Shown piece by piece: positions 1 through 10,524 of a stretch of DNA of 64,000 bases. The notes under the pieces are model-generated. The model did not search any database and was not told the origin of the DNA. It saw only the letters and a list, made by a program, of their open reading frames with translations. The first letter of the stretch is position 1; the number at the start of each line of letters is the position of its first letter. A program made the position numbers and the translations under genes. The stretch is from Oscheius onirici (lineage: Eukaryota; Nematoda; Chromadorea; Rhabditida; Rhabditidae): NCBI GenBank assembly GCA_932521025.1, contig OW051468.1, forward strand, positions 992,064-1,056,063. Reading direction: 5' to 3'.

Positions 1-1263
1 GGCAGACAATGTTGTCGCGACAGATGGGCACAATCTCGACGCAGAAGGTGTGCTTGTAGTCGTAGGTGTTGTTCTTCGTGTCGTGAGAGACAAGTTCCTG
101 AAATTTTGAAGCTCGAATTGTGTCTTTTAAAGGCAAGAATCGGAAGGAATAGCGCAATCAAGAGCATTGCTACTGCGCCACGACTGTTCCAAATATCAAA
201 TGATCAAAAACACCAACCTGGGCGTAGTGATACTTGCAAGGAAGAACGGTCTGCAGGAAATCGACGAGTTTGCGAGCCTCCTGTAGCTTGGCAAAGAAGA
301 AATCAATTCCCGTCGGTACGGGTTTGACTCCGGTCGTCTGTTTGTGGGCTCCGTGCTTCAGAAGCAGCTGCTCGAGGTAGAAGAGCGTCTTTTTGAATTC
401 AGCCTTCTGGCGGACTTGGACGCAGGCTCTCCAGAAGTCCTTGGCTTCGGCGCGGCGACAATCGTCACACATCTGACTGTGAATGGAGAATTCGACGACC
501 AGCGACTGTTGGAGGATCGTATTCGTGAAGACTTCCTTCTGGACGGTCAGCTTGACTTTGACGCGCTTCGAATGAGCCTCGGTCCAGACGAAGGCGGCAT
601 CGGTGAGACGGACCTGAAAATGAGCTATTTTATAAGTTTTACATGACAAATGAGCAAATGCGGTCGTCAAAATAGTCCAAAATACAATTAGACCCGCAAG
701 AAAATCTCTCAGCGTTCCTGACCAGATTTAAAGTAGCCGGAATTGTCACAAAATCGCATTCTGTTCACTACTTTGAGCTGAGGCGGTTACACCAAAAAAA
801 TAGCATTTCTTGAAGAAATAAACGGTTTACGAGCCACACTGGGTATGGCCAAGAACATCAAGAGCACGGATTCTGGCCCCTCTGAGCTTCCTGACACAAT
901 ATACAACGGGAAAACTGGCTTCAGAGTTCAAGGAAAATGGAAGTAATGTATACCTTGAGAAGACACGGCTTGAGCTTCTTCAAGCAGATTGAGAGGAGCT
1001 CTTTCGACTCCAGCTCGGCTCTCATCCATCCGTTGGGCGGGACGAAGAATCTTTCGCAGAATTTGCACTTGTAGATTGTGCCTAAACGTTGAAATTTGCT
1101 TAAAACATGTTAGAAACTCACAGGTTCTAGTGATTCCTTCGGTGATATCGACCTTGGAGCGGAGACATCCGCTGCACATGTTGGCAGCATTTGGCTGAAT
1201 CGGGACGCCGCATTCGCAACAAGCGATCAGGCCCACCGTCGGGGTATGGGTATACGTCTCCAT
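1..1263 (-). CDS. nmd-3: NMD3, 60S ribosomal subunit export adaptor (3' end cut by window)
   Basis: Exons on the minus strand are 1122-1263, 954-1081, 218-613 and 1-97, continuing past the window edge; phases join cleanly. The start gives an N-terminal zinc region with CCECGV and CSGCLRSKVDITEGI, then CKFCERFFVPPNGW and LESKELLSICLKKLK, then WTEAHSKRVKVKLTVQKEV, QMCDDCRRAEAKDFW and ARKLVDFL. These are characteristic blocks of NMD3, which carries pre-60S subunits through nuclear pores with CRM1; the C-terminal export signal lies outside the window. The ATG is preceded by a T-rich run ending in TTTCAG two bases upstream, a likely trans-splice site. Introns of 40 and 120 nt and one of 340 nt have TTTCAG or TTTAG acceptors. 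Identification is firm; the exact exon edges are inferred from frame. Confidence 0.95.
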
Positions 1264-1928
1264 ACCTGAAAAAAAGATTGTAGAAAAACGAGAAAACGGA
1301 GAAGGACAAGATTTATGAGAAGGAGACAGTGACGCTGTGGAAATATACCATTTTGGCTAATTAAATGGGTAATTGTTATCGATGGCCAGGTCAACAAGTA
1401 TATCCAGGCAACTTTCGATGTTTTGGCCCTGTCACATATTTCCGACGATATCTGTAGTGAATTCCTGCTTTTACAGCTAAATTGGGTTAAAATACAATAG
1501 TGAACGAGACAGAAATCGTGGTAAAATGGGAAAAACGCGTGTTGTGGTTACCTCGACTTGAAATGAGTCTTGGTGATGTGGTGATCAACCAACGATTTCT
1601 CTACACTTTTCTATAACTTCCATCCTTTTCTGGTCTCAGTTTCGCTAATTTTCACAAATGAAAAAAAAGAAGAGATGGGAGAGAAATTGCGAAACAAAAC
1701 CGAAGTCATTCGCAGAGACGGGGATACTGTAGTTGCAGAAAATAGCAGTACGCAATTGCGTACTTCGCCTCAGGGCTTTGATTTCTCTTCTTTCTGCATT
1801 TTTTCTCTATTTCTTTATTTTAGCCGTGTAAAAAAAAAGTACTTGCAAGGAAACGGAAAGATCGAGGATGTGGGCTGAACCACACAACTATGCAGAAAAA
1901 CACTTTATTTCGCTATATATATGCTGCT
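1264..1928. other. intergenic, no supported gene
   Basis: AT-rich spacer between two minus-strand genes. It presumably holds the NMD3 promoter and the 3' flank of the small secreted gene, whose AATAAA reads on the minus strand near 1903-1908. Short open frames here have no splice context or recognisable protein. Confidence 0.5.
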
Positions 1929-2439
1929 CTAAAATTCCTCTTTTCCGTTCAAAGGCAGACATTTGACTCCCTTTTCATTGCAAAAGCAACGTCTGCCATG
2001 AACAATGCCTTCTCCATCAATTTGAACCTCTGTTTTCTCCTTTCCCATGAGACAAACTGGAAACTATTGTCGTTTTCTTCTAACTTTATCTTTCTTACCC
2101 GTAAATTTGTAGCCGTAGACCTCCTTGGCTCTGTTGTAATAGCATTTTACACGTAGACCCATCTCCTCGTTGTGCATAACATCCCTAGTCGTGCCGAGCT
2201 TCATGAAAATATCGTTTTCGCTCAGACAGCCGATTATGACCCCTTGTATGCCTCCATTCTTTGTCGATTGACATTCATAGATGAATTTATCGTTCTCATC
2301 GATTTGGTATCTGGAGTTCAATCATTTTTGGCCGTTAAGGCGCTCACCTCTGTCTCAGTTGACATTGTCCTTCTTCCTGAATAATGTCAAAGGCATAATT
2401 TTGGGGAAATAAAAGACATAAGGCTAGAATGACCTTCAT
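1929..2439 (-). CDS. small secreted cysteine protein, possibly MIG-18-like fibronectin-I
   Basis: Three exons (2348-2439, 2099-2310, 1929-2056) join in frame to 143 residues. The N-terminus MKVILALCLLFPQNYA is a signal peptide. The body has spaced cysteines in the order YEC, IIGC, VKC, VCLMG, RRCFC and VKC, with the pattern aromatic-x-C / GC / G / C-aromatic. That resembles the nematode 'abnormal cell migration protein 18-like fibronectin type I' fold, but I rate this only as possible. Stop TAG is followed by AATAAA on the minus strand. The start codon lies only about 10 bp from the end of the foldback transposon at 2450-3457, so that element occupies the promoter position. Confidence 0.7.
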
Positions 2440-2449
2440 TTTGATGCTG

Positions 2450-3457
2450 CAGTGCTCCACATAATTATAAACGCACCCAAAAAAATTGGCAGACGGGTCA
2501 AAAAATGGGTTCGTCTTTTACCTCAAAGATGAAAAAGATGTCAAATGTGATTACATATTCGAGCATATGATGCAAATTTGGATAACACGTTTCGAAAAAA
2601 TTCTTTGGTCATTTTCGCAGAAAAGTGACTTTGGCCAATCCACATAATTATAAACGCACCCAGGAAAAACGACGGTTTACTTACAAAAACTCAAACGTTT
2701 CAGGGGTATTTTGAGCTTAATGATCGGTTGCAGTCCTGTAACGGTGAATCAGCTCGAATATTCGACTATCCAAGCTCAGACCCAGACTCTCAGTCAATTC
2801 TGGTCGGATCGGCGCCGTGCAGCGATGACTGCAGACCTGCGCTCTTTCAAGTCTTGATGTATCTTGTCTAATGCATATATATTGAGTACAATACAGCCCC
2901 TGACATTTTCCACAAAGTTCGGCTTGGAAGGACGGAGTGGAGAGGGATAAAGAGCGATTTTCTTGTGCCATAATGAAGCTTGAGTTGCCTTTGAAGGGAG
3001 AACGGGAGCTTCAATCCTTTTCAAGAATCGTCAAAATTGAAGTTTTTCGTTGGTTCAAGGAAAAAGATTGACACAGGTTGTTTCAGTTTTGCTTTTCCAG
3101 AAGAAAAACTTAATTTTCGCAACGGACTTTCAGTGTCTGAGGCGTCTATTCGAGCTGATTCACCGTTACAGGACTGCAACCGATCATTAAGCTCAAAATA
3201 CCCTGGAAACGTTTGAGTTTTTGTAAGTAAACCGTCGTTTTTCCTGGGTGCGTTTATAATTATGTGGATTGGCCAAAGTCACTTTTCTGCAAAAATAACA
3301 AAGAATTTTTTCGAAACGTGTTATCCGAATTTGCATCATATGCTCAAATATGTAATCACATTTGACATCTTTTTCATCTTTGAGGTAAAAGACGAACCCA
3401 TTTTTTGACCCGTCTGCCAATTTTTTTTGGGTGCGTTTATAAATATGTAGAGCACTG
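2450..3457. mobile_element. 1-kb foldback / long-TIR DNA element
   Basis: Arms 2450-2760 and 3148-3457 are inverted copies of each other (about 310 bp, a few mismatches). Ends read CAGTGCTC...GAGCACTG; CAGT ends are common in Tc1/mariner elements, but I see no clean TA duplication (TG left, TA right). Each arm contains a second copy of the terminal motif ATAATTATAAACGCACCC about 180 bp inside. The inner end of each arm reads as the same short coding tail (FELIHRYRTATDH then stop) pointing outward, suggesting that a gene fragment was caught in the arms. The 390-bp core holds no transposase. Confidence 0.85.
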
Positions 3458-3517
3458 TATAGCAACGTAAAATCTTTCTTTTCATCCACTTCCGCTCATG
3501 ATCAATCATAATTTCAG

Positions 3518-5417
3518 ATGACTTCCGCTAGGATCGAGCGGCTCATAGAGCTGTTTGTCCGCATACAAATCTACATCCTGGCGGCAATCTACGCGGTAAA
3601 AGAGCTGTGGTTTGAGGCTACAAATCAGGGAATCGCCACAAGGTTTGTCTTTTGTCTTTGTCTTTTGTTCAAGTTGTTGATGAAATGAATTTATAGGCTG
3701 AATACCGAAATCGACCTCTCGCCGATAGTTCTCCGCGCGAAAAAGGTGGCCGTGGTGACAGGAGCTGACGGAACCATCGGTCTGGAAATTACGAAGAGTC
3801 TTCTGTCCCTCGGCTTCGATGTCAAGGCCCTCATCAAAAATCGCGATGGATCGGCGCTTAGCAGCTTACTGAAGGACCACAAGCATCATCTGCAGCTGTA
3901 CGAGGTCGATCTGGAGCGTCCTCGTAGCGTCGCCGACTTCCTCGAGACATTATCGACCTTTGGCACAGTACATCTCGTCGTCTTGAGTGCTGGAATCATG
4001 CTGGCCAAGGAAAAGGTTCGTTTTTCCTCCTAAATCAATCAAGGTCGTTCAAATTCAGCATTCTGATGATCTCGAAGGCCACATGTGTGTTAATCTCGTA
4101 TCACAGGCTCTACTAATCGAAGGACTAAGCGAACAGCTCTCCAAAGACTCGAGAATCATCGCATTGAGCTCAATTTGCCTGCGAACTGCCTACAACCACC
4201 GTCAGCTTGAAGGTTGGTAGTTTCATCAAGATGTCTTACGGTTCCTATCCCCTCACCCATAATCTACTGTACATATCCCTGACCCCCTATCACTCATCTG
4301 TCTCCAAGCCTACAATTCCTATCCATTGTTCCCAATAGCATAGTTTTTCACGTTTCTTATCCACTGCCTTGTATCCCATTTACAATCTTCTCATTGTCGT
4401 TTTCTTGCCACAGATCTACTAAACCAAGGGCTGAATACTACCAATCCCTAGCCCAGCCTCCTGTCCCAAGCCACCGATTTATAATCGCGTCCACTTGACT
4501 GTGTACCTCGGTCACAAATCTGTTTTCAGTATCCTCCGAGAGGCCTATCAGGGTTGGGCGAGCGCTCGTGCTCGGCTCGCAGACGAGCAACAAACGTCTG
4601 CTCGCGTTCGTGTTTGCTCGTCTAGAAATCTGGAGGTGCCTGCTCGCTCGTGCTCGTGCTCGCGCAAAAATCAGCTGCTCGCCTAACTCTGCCTCCTATC
4701 CCAAATTCCTTTGTTTATGCCTCTTGGTCACCAATTCCTGGTACCAGAGAGCCATATCTCCCTGATCTCTAGCTCTTAGATTCTTGTTTCCCTATTTTCA
4801 AAATTTCTGTTCCCTAGATCCTATTGCCTGTTCCAGTTGAGTCTAGGATCAAACTGTTTTGTTAGTGACTCGTTGCGAGCCCGTTTTCCCGATTGGATAC
4901 CTCCCCATTCTGGTTATGACTAGTTTTTCCTACAATTTGAGACGATAGTTTACCACTATCGAGAGTCTGAAACTTTTAATAATTCCTCTGTTTTCAGGCA
5001 ATCTTCTCGACACGTACATCGGCCCCTACCATGCCTACGCCATGTCCAAGCTCTCGCTGTCCATCTATCTCGAGGAATTGGCCCGGAGAAGGTGAATTTT
5101 TCACCAGCTTGGATCTATTTTCCCAATTTAGAAATCTAAAGGCCGTCTCTTTGCACCCGGGCGTCGTTCCGGGCCACCTCTACCGCAATCTGAACCTGGT
5201 CCTGAAGGTCATCACCTACTTTGTATTGCCGTTTGTGATGAGGACGCCGTCGTTTTCCGCCAAGCTCGTCCTTCACACGGCTTTGAGACGAGACATCGTG
5301 CCGGGAGCCTACTACGAGGATCTGGAGCAGAAGAAGATTCTCAACTGGTACAGCGACATTCAGAAGGACGCCGTCTACAATGCCGTTCAGGCTCAAGTGA
5401 AGAAATTCCGCGGTTAA
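3518..5417 (+). CDS. short-chain dehydrogenase/reductase, membrane-associated (RDH/WWOX-like)
   Basis: Exons 3518-3642, 3697-4015, 4059-4212, 4998-5091 and 5132-5417 join to 325 residues. A hydrophobic N-terminal stretch (about residues 10-30) precedes the Rossmann fold. The glycine motif is TGADGTIG, where SDRs usually have TGxxxGxG, so the middle glycine looks replaced by Thr. The usual NNAG is LSAG. The catalytic Tyr and Lys are present in YHAYAMSKLSLS, and the strand ending LSS supplies the serine. The C-terminal half has LHPGVVPGHLYRN. The substrate is unknown; relatives act on retinoids or steroids. ATG follows ATAATTTCAG directly, a good trans-splice site. Intron 3 is unusually long (785 nt), with CTCG-rich low complexity near 4560-4680. 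Confidence 0.9.
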
Positions 5418-5498
5418 CCTATTTTCTTGTTATGTTACCACTTTCGAATGTATTTTTATAGACTTCCATTCAGTTCATTCGGACAAGTAATTTATAAC

Positions 5499-6330
5499 AG
5501 AAAATTTATTTGAACAAGTATTTTGTGACAAGACGAAGAGAAAAATGGAATAAGACAATCTTCAGGGAAGACGAGAGATTTGTAGGCTATACCATCCATT
5601 CGAGAGGCTGTTTGAGATCTATCTTTGCCTCTTTGGTTGCCGTCTTCACAACAACAAAAAAAGCCGAAGTCCTTATAGTTAGGAGCACTGTAATACTCCA
5701 TCTGCGAAATCATCTACAGGACGGGCATCAGGTTCTCAATTGGCTTGCCGGCACTGTACGTTTTGAACGTAGTCTCGACGAGGAGCTCTTCCATCTTCTT
5801 GCCGATCTGCTTGACATCTGACTCAAGCTTCCACGGTAGACATCAAAGACATCATGAACAGCCACGATTCAAGATCGTCCTTCCTTCCTTGTTCTTCTTC
5901 GCGGTGAGCTGCTCGCGGAGCGTAGACGATGCTGCCGCGAAATCCGGCTTTCGGTCTTGGCTTCTTCTTTAGGCACCTTGTTTCATCAAAAAGTTTTCGG
6001 CACATCCCGAAGTCGAGCATGTAGATTGTGCTTCTCTGTTCTTCCCGGCCGCTAGCGAAATTGTCGGGCTTTATGTCTAGAAGAATTGTTTCGAAAAGGC
6101 GAGGGATAAGTACGAACCACGGTGAAGAAATCCGACCGAATGCAGTTTTTCGATGGCATGCAGAGACTGCAGACCAATTTAAAAGACAGTCGAGCCCGCT
6201 GAAGTTGCTGTTCATCTGCTCACGGTTCTTATTTTTCAAGTTTCTTTCTTTGGAGTGGAACCAAGGCGACTCTAGGGACAGACATTGTGGAACTGACAAC
6301 GACATTTCAGACAAGAAAAAGTGAGATTAT
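5499..6330 (-). pseudogene. TTBK/CK1-like protein kinase pseudogene
   Basis: The minus strand encodes LHAIEKLHSVGFLHRD spliced to IKPDNFASGRE, then MLDFGMCRKL, FRGSIVYAPRAAH and GRKDDLESWLFMM. These are the catalytic loop (HRDIKPDN), DFG and substrate-region motifs of tau-tubulin kinase-like enzymes, a family expanded in nematodes. Upstream, LQRARLSFKL joins the next block only after a one-base shift. Downstream, FDVYRG, then VKQIGKKMEELL, then ISQMEYYSAPNYK lie in different frames, and a TAG interrupts the last block (about 5712). With several frameshifts and one nonsense codon I read this as a dead copy lacking the N-lobe. It converges on the SDR gene. Confidence 0.75.
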
Positions 6331-6389
6331 TTCTTTATAGCGAGTTAAAAAACGATAACGGAACAATTTGAGGAATAAAAATCACTATT

Positions 6390-6735
6390 TGGATGCCTTC
6401 ATCGAAATGGCCATAATTTGCTTCGGACTGAATTCAACGACACCGTCCAGCCATCCCCTCTTGAGAAGTTCCAGCCAAGAGCTGAAGCATTCTTTGGTGT
6501 AGGCGCGCTGAACAATGTACTGAGATTTTTGTAGTGAAAAAATGACAAACCTTAGCCTGCGGAATGTACAGGTCGTGTTTCATGGCGAAAAACCAGCGGT
6601 TGAAGCAGATGTTGCAGCCATCGTCCGTGCAATGATCGTTGGAAATGGCAGTTTGAAGTTATTCCTTGACCAGTGGAGTCAGTAAGAATTGATCTGCAGC
6701 TTTCAGCAGCTCGGTACTGTACTTCCAGAAATCTG
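6390..6735 (-). pseudogene. gene fragment, possibly BTB-associated
   Basis: Two minus-strand exon-like pieces read FWKYSTELLKAADQFLLTPLVKE, stop, LQTAISNDHCTDDGCNIC, FNRWFFAMKHDLYIPQAK and YIVQRAYTKECFSSWLELLK. The pieces join across a short intron (about 6521-6552). The LLKAADQFLLTPL stretch resembles the end of a BTB domain leading to BACK, which is a weak hint only. A TAA sits in frame after LVKE, and no N-terminal half is visible. Best described as a decayed exon pair of uncertain family. Confidence 0.4.
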
Positions 6736-6914
6736 AAAACCACCGTTTTATAGCCTTTTCTACTATTTTTAAGGAGCTCAGCATTAAAAACACCCCGGAA
6801 ATATGGCATCGAACGTAAAAAAGGTGGATGAATCCAGAAACTAGTTAAAGCGGCCTCTTTTTACCTAAATTTACAGCTTTCGTAATTTTTGGTCTTTCAT
6901 CGGGGAGTTTCTAC

Positions 6915-7232
6915 CAGTGATGTGCGGAAGTTTTGTCTGCAAAAGTACGTAAAGCGCACATCATGTCGTTTTTTGTGTGGTTTTCATATATTTTTTCGTG
7001 TTTTTATATTTTTCTTCGATGAACACAACCCGAATACACCTGCAAAAAATAAAAACAGAAAAAAATCTGTTGTCTACGCCGATAAAATGGCGTTGCAAAA
7101 AGTGAAAAAGTTCCGCGCGGAAATTTTTCTTTTTTTTTAATAAAAACACGAAAAAATATATGAAAACCACACAAAAAACGACATGACGTGCGCTTTACGC
7201 ACTTTTGCAGACAAAACTTCCGCACATCACTG
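6915..7232. mobile_element. hAT-type MITE
   Basis: Ends CAGTGATGTGCGGAAG...CTTCCGCACATCACTG are an inverted repeat of about 100 bp. They are flanked by GTTTCTAC (6907-6914) and ATTTCTAC (7233-7240), an 8-bp duplication with one mismatch. The CAGTGATG terminus and 8-bp duplication are hAT hallmarks. No coding capacity. Confidence 0.85.
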
Positions 7233-7707
7233 ATTTCTACTCGCTCTAAGGGTAAGTGTAGGTGAAGTTCACGATAAAAAGTATTTTAGAGCAAAAAAAA
7301 CGGTTAGATCACGTTGAAAACGGGGTCGAAACAAACATTATTGAACATGTTTTTGTTTCGTTAATTTTCGAAGACACGCTTCGAAATGAAAACTGAAGGA
7401 GAGGACTTACTGCTGCAATGGCCGTGTACCCTGACCGGGCTAACCGAACGACGAATAGTGGACCTGCTAGATGAACGGCTTCGGCTGTTGCGGGCATCCG
7501 AGCGGCGACCCTAAATTGCTAGTTATTTGGAAAGCATGAAGCCAACTAACGTATCTCCTAGGAGATGACAGAAACTCCGCTTCGTCATCGGTGTGGAGCT
7601 GGTTGAATTCTAATGAGGGACAGAAGGACAGCGAGAGAGAGAGTCACAGTAGTGTCCAGTCTAGAGAATCAGAAAGACAGAGACTTTAAATAAGCTTTCT
7701 GTTATAG
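7233..7707 (+). other. spacer with one orphan 42-codon ORF (7386-7514)
   Basis: Plus-strand ATG at 7386 opens a 42-residue frame with a helical, charged centre (LTERRIVDLLDERLRLL) and a TAA stop. No splice donor, signal peptide or family is apparent, so coding status is unproven. It may be an exon remnant of the neighbouring unknown gene. Bases 7618-7690 are GA-rich simple sequence. Confidence 0.3.
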
Positions 7708-8413
7708 CCTGGCATTTTCACGGTTCGTCTTGAGGGCGATGAGGATGTGGATCCTGTGGTTCCAGTCGAAGAGATCATTAACAAGTACAACTACTACTTC
7801 GCTTCTCTCAACGTTCGCATGCCTTCGTGGGAACCCTACTTGCTGAGCCTCAGATCGGAAGCTGCCTCGGAGCTGATAAAGAAGACTTCTTTCTTCAAGA
7901 AGATAGGAAGAAGATACTGTCTGAACGTCCGCGATGGATTCATGGGAGCCACTCCGCCCGAGTGGCTCCGATGGAAGCTCTGGTCGTTTCGCTCAAGCCG
8001 ACTCTGGTGACTCTGGAGCTCGACGAGGACCCTGCCGATGTCTATTTCCCGGCTCTGGCCAATTCAAAGATCAGTATCGACAGATACATTCCCGGCGTCT
8101 TCAAGCTGAAGAACGTCAAGATGCACGTCGACACCAAGACCATCAAGATGACTCTGAACGAATGGAGGAGAATTGAGACGAACGAAGTGGCTCTGGTTGA
8201 GCATTCCTACTTCTTCTTCACGTACGAGCGTGACGAGATTGAGCCCGTTCTGGCCGAGTTCAATCCTGTGCGCAAAGGTTTGAACTTTCTTTCTTCCAAA
8301 TCCTAACCTCGTTTCCAGAGACCGCTGGAGGAGTGACCTGGCAGCTGAAGCATGGAACGACGAAGCTCACCATTGTCTTCCAGCCATTCGAGATGATTGT
8401 CACCAAAGCCTAG
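7708..8413 (+). pseudogene. unknown-family gene with an apparent one-base frameshift (copy 1)
   Basis: After a TTATAG acceptor, the frame reads FTVRLEGDEDVDPVVPVEE, YNYYFASLNVRMPSWEPYLL, then NVRDGFMGATPPE. From about 7963 the protein-like frame shifts by one base to APMEALVVSLKPTLVTLELD, DVYFPALANSKISIDRYIPG, NEWRRIETNEVALVEHSYFF and FNPVRK, then splices (8278-8318) to ETAGGVTWQLKHGTTKLTIV and a TAG stop. Restoring one G at GAG/TGG would give a single frame. I do not recognise the family. From about 7918 to past the stop, the sequence is repeated in inverted orientation at 31.1-31.8 kb. No upstream start exon was found, so the gene may be both truncated and frameshifted. Confidence 0.6.
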
Positions 8414-8475
8414 ACGTCTTGTGTGATAGCGGACAAAATAAAAAGAAATCATCAATGGTTTGTAACATGATTGAC

Positions 8476-8715
8476 AGAGGGGCAGAGGGGCAGAGAGAGG
8501 GAGAGAGGGAGAGAGGGACAGAGGGACAGAGGGACAGAGGGACAGAGGGACAGAGGGACAGAGGGACAGAGGGACAGAGGGACAGAGGGACAGAGGGACA
8601 GAGGGGCAGAGGGACAGAGAGAGGGAGAGAGGGACAGAGGGACAGAGGGACAGAGGGACAGAGGGGCAGAGGGACAGAGAGAGGGAGAGAGTGAAAGAGG
8701 GACAGAGGGACAGAT
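8476..8715. repeat. GGGACAGA minisatellite
   Basis: About 240 bp of tandem 8-mer GGGACAGA with interspersed GGGGCAGA and GAGAGGGA variants. A shorter inverted counterpart lies at 31155-31300 beside the second copy of the neighbouring gene, so the array existed before, or moved with, that duplication. Long open frames in it are artefacts of the repeat. Confidence 0.95.
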
Positions 8716-9013
8716 ATAGAAGGGCTCTTTTGACCAAATCTTTGCAAAATAATGTTTACTTCCCTCCTATTCATTAAACCTGGTCGTAGAGATAACAGGG
8801 CGAATAGCAGAGTACTTTTTCTTCTTCTCAACTCACCAAAAGACCTTTTCCTTATGTATTCTGATCCAAATCCTGGTTTTTTTCCTCACAACGATTCAGA
8901 ACGTGACTGTTCACATTTGGGAAGCAAAAAGTGCCGGAGACTTCGTAATCATGAACACAGGATCCTTTTTCCCTCTCTCTTGGCTTTTTCGAAAAAAAAA
9001 CCATTTCAGAAGA

Positions 9014-9424
9014 ATGGTCTCGTGCATTCTTCTTGCCATCATCTTCAGCGTACTCAGTGCTCTCGTGCTGCCTTGGTTCCTCATCTGCCTCGTCAAGTGT
9101 CTCGGTTTTAAAGAGGCTGAGGCGCTGCCGGCTGAATATTCTGGTTACTATACTTCCGGTGAGTGCTCTTTAGCTTACTGTCTCTCTTTCAAAAGGTTAA
9201 TTTAAGGAGAAAGAACCCGCCTAATTACAAAGCGACAGAACATTGGCGCCATTAGCGTGACTTGTTGCACACGCCTGGCAATTCTACTCTTTTTCGGACT
9301 TGTGAACACTTTTTTGTGTCTATTCTTGTCCAATAACAATTTTACCTGCGCATTCACGAAGAATGGAACGTCGTGCTTTTTCGATAAGAATAATGGAACT
9401 GTATGCTTTTTCAACTGTTTGTGA
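9014..9424 (+). CDS. small two-TM membrane protein A
   Basis: Exons 9014-9158 and 9207-9424 join in phase 1 to 120 residues. TM1 is about residues 2-26 (CILLAIIFSVLSALVLPWF) and TM2 follows an intervening charged loop (ERTRLITKRQ), in RLAILLFFGLVNTFLCLFL. The C-terminus is short, cysteine- and N-glycosylation-rich (NNNFTCAF, NGTSC, NGTVC). ATG follows CCATTTCAGAAGA, a trans-splice context. The same layout recurs in the gene at 10525-10903, so these look like tandem paralogues. Function unknown. An in-frame stretch upstream (about 8900-8950) also looks coding; I could not link it. Confidence 0.65.
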
Positions 9425-9462
9425 CAGTACAGGTACTGGCAGCGATGTCTCTCTGTCTCACA

Positions 9463-10060
9463 TAGGCATGGGCACCGGGCCCGTGTCAGTGTTGACCGAG
9501 ACCAGGGATGGGCGGATGTTTAAAATGGTATGGCGGATGCGGATGCATCCGCAACCCAAAAAACAGATGCGGATGCGGATACATCCGCATGCCCAAAATC
9601 TGGTGCGGATGCGGATTTGTCGAAAAATTGCGGATTTGAGCGCGGATTTCAAAAATTGTGCGGATAACCGCGGATGTGGTTGCGGATTTGAAACTTTTTC
9701 ATCCAAAATGATGAAAAAAAGGTGATTTCTGAGAAGATCCGCGCAAAAAAAGATTTTTTGGTGCGGATAGTGACCTTTTCGAAATGCGGATGCGGATGGT
9801 CATTTTTTTGGTTTTGCGGATGCGGATGTTGAAATGAGCGCGGATATCCGCGGATGCGGATCATCCGCCCATCCCTTACCGAGACCGTGCCAGCAACGCG
9901 AATTTTCTGCTGGGGGAAGACTGCTTTAGCGAAAAAACTTGGTGCCCATTTTGAACATGAGCTCGGCGTGGCATATTAAGCCGAAGTTCAAATTGAGTGC
10001 CAAGTTTTCATGGTTCCCCAAAAGTGAGCACTGCTGGCACGGGCCCGGTGCCCATGCCTA
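9463..10060. mobile_element. hAT-type MITE (outer, host of a second MITE)
   Basis: Termini TAGGCATGGGCACCGGGCCC...GGGCCCGGTGCCCATGCCTA are inverted. Direct repeats GTCTCACA at 9455-9462 and 10061-10068 are an exact 8-bp target duplication. The interior is split by the element at 9503-9877. Confidence 0.9.
9503..9877. mobile_element. hAT-type MITE (inner), GCGGAT-rich
   Basis: Termini CAGGGATGGGCGGAT...ATCCGCCCATCCCTT are flanked by exact 8-bp direct repeats ACCGAGAC (9495-9502, 9878-9885). The interior is dense in GCGGATGCGGAT units. It sits within the element at 9463-10060 and is therefore younger. Confidence 0.92.
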
Positions 10061-10068
10061 GTCTCACA

Positions 10069-10524
10069 GTCTCTCTGTCTCTCTCCCTGCCTCTCTATCC
10101 AGCTGTCCTCGTCTGTCTCTCCTTCCCACACCTTTTAATTTAACCATTCCCACGGCTTATAGCTGTCCGACGGACAGTTATAGTTTACATTGACCGCGTG
10201 CCCTTCAGACCATTCGCCGCCATTGAAGGACTGCCGACTGACCACTCACTCCCCTGGCCTTTCTCACTCTGTCTTTGTTCATTTGAATCTCTGTCCTAGC
10301 GTGTGACCCTGTAGTAGAATCGCACGTGTTGGATAATCCGCTACGGATATTTCGACTACAGGTCGTGAAAGTGACGCGGAACAATCTGTTCTGCAATAAA
10401 AACTACAAATGTTCCGACTTTTAAAATCTCTCACGTCATTCCTTTTCCTCCCTTCCAATTACCTTGTTACCTAGGAAAGCACTGGAATTTCTCACTCTTT
10501 ACTTTTTTTCAGATCCCACCAATA
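10069..10524 (+). other. spacer with possible decayed exon
   Basis: CT-rich simple sequence (10065-10130) is followed by an open stretch ending about 10423 (VTRNNLFCNKNYKCSDF then stop). Its tail resembles the Asn/Cys-rich C-termini of the flanking two-TM proteins. It may be a relic third copy; no start or donor is convincing. Confidence 0.3.

Noticed and set aside
170-327. Frame extension past the NMD3 exon 3 donor
   Set aside because: A GT donor at 217 and the following homologous exon at 1-97 show it is intronic.
8303-8831. Three overlapping long minus frames rich in LSLCPSVP
   Set aside because: Pure translation of the GGGACAGA minisatellite; all frames stay open because of repeat composition.
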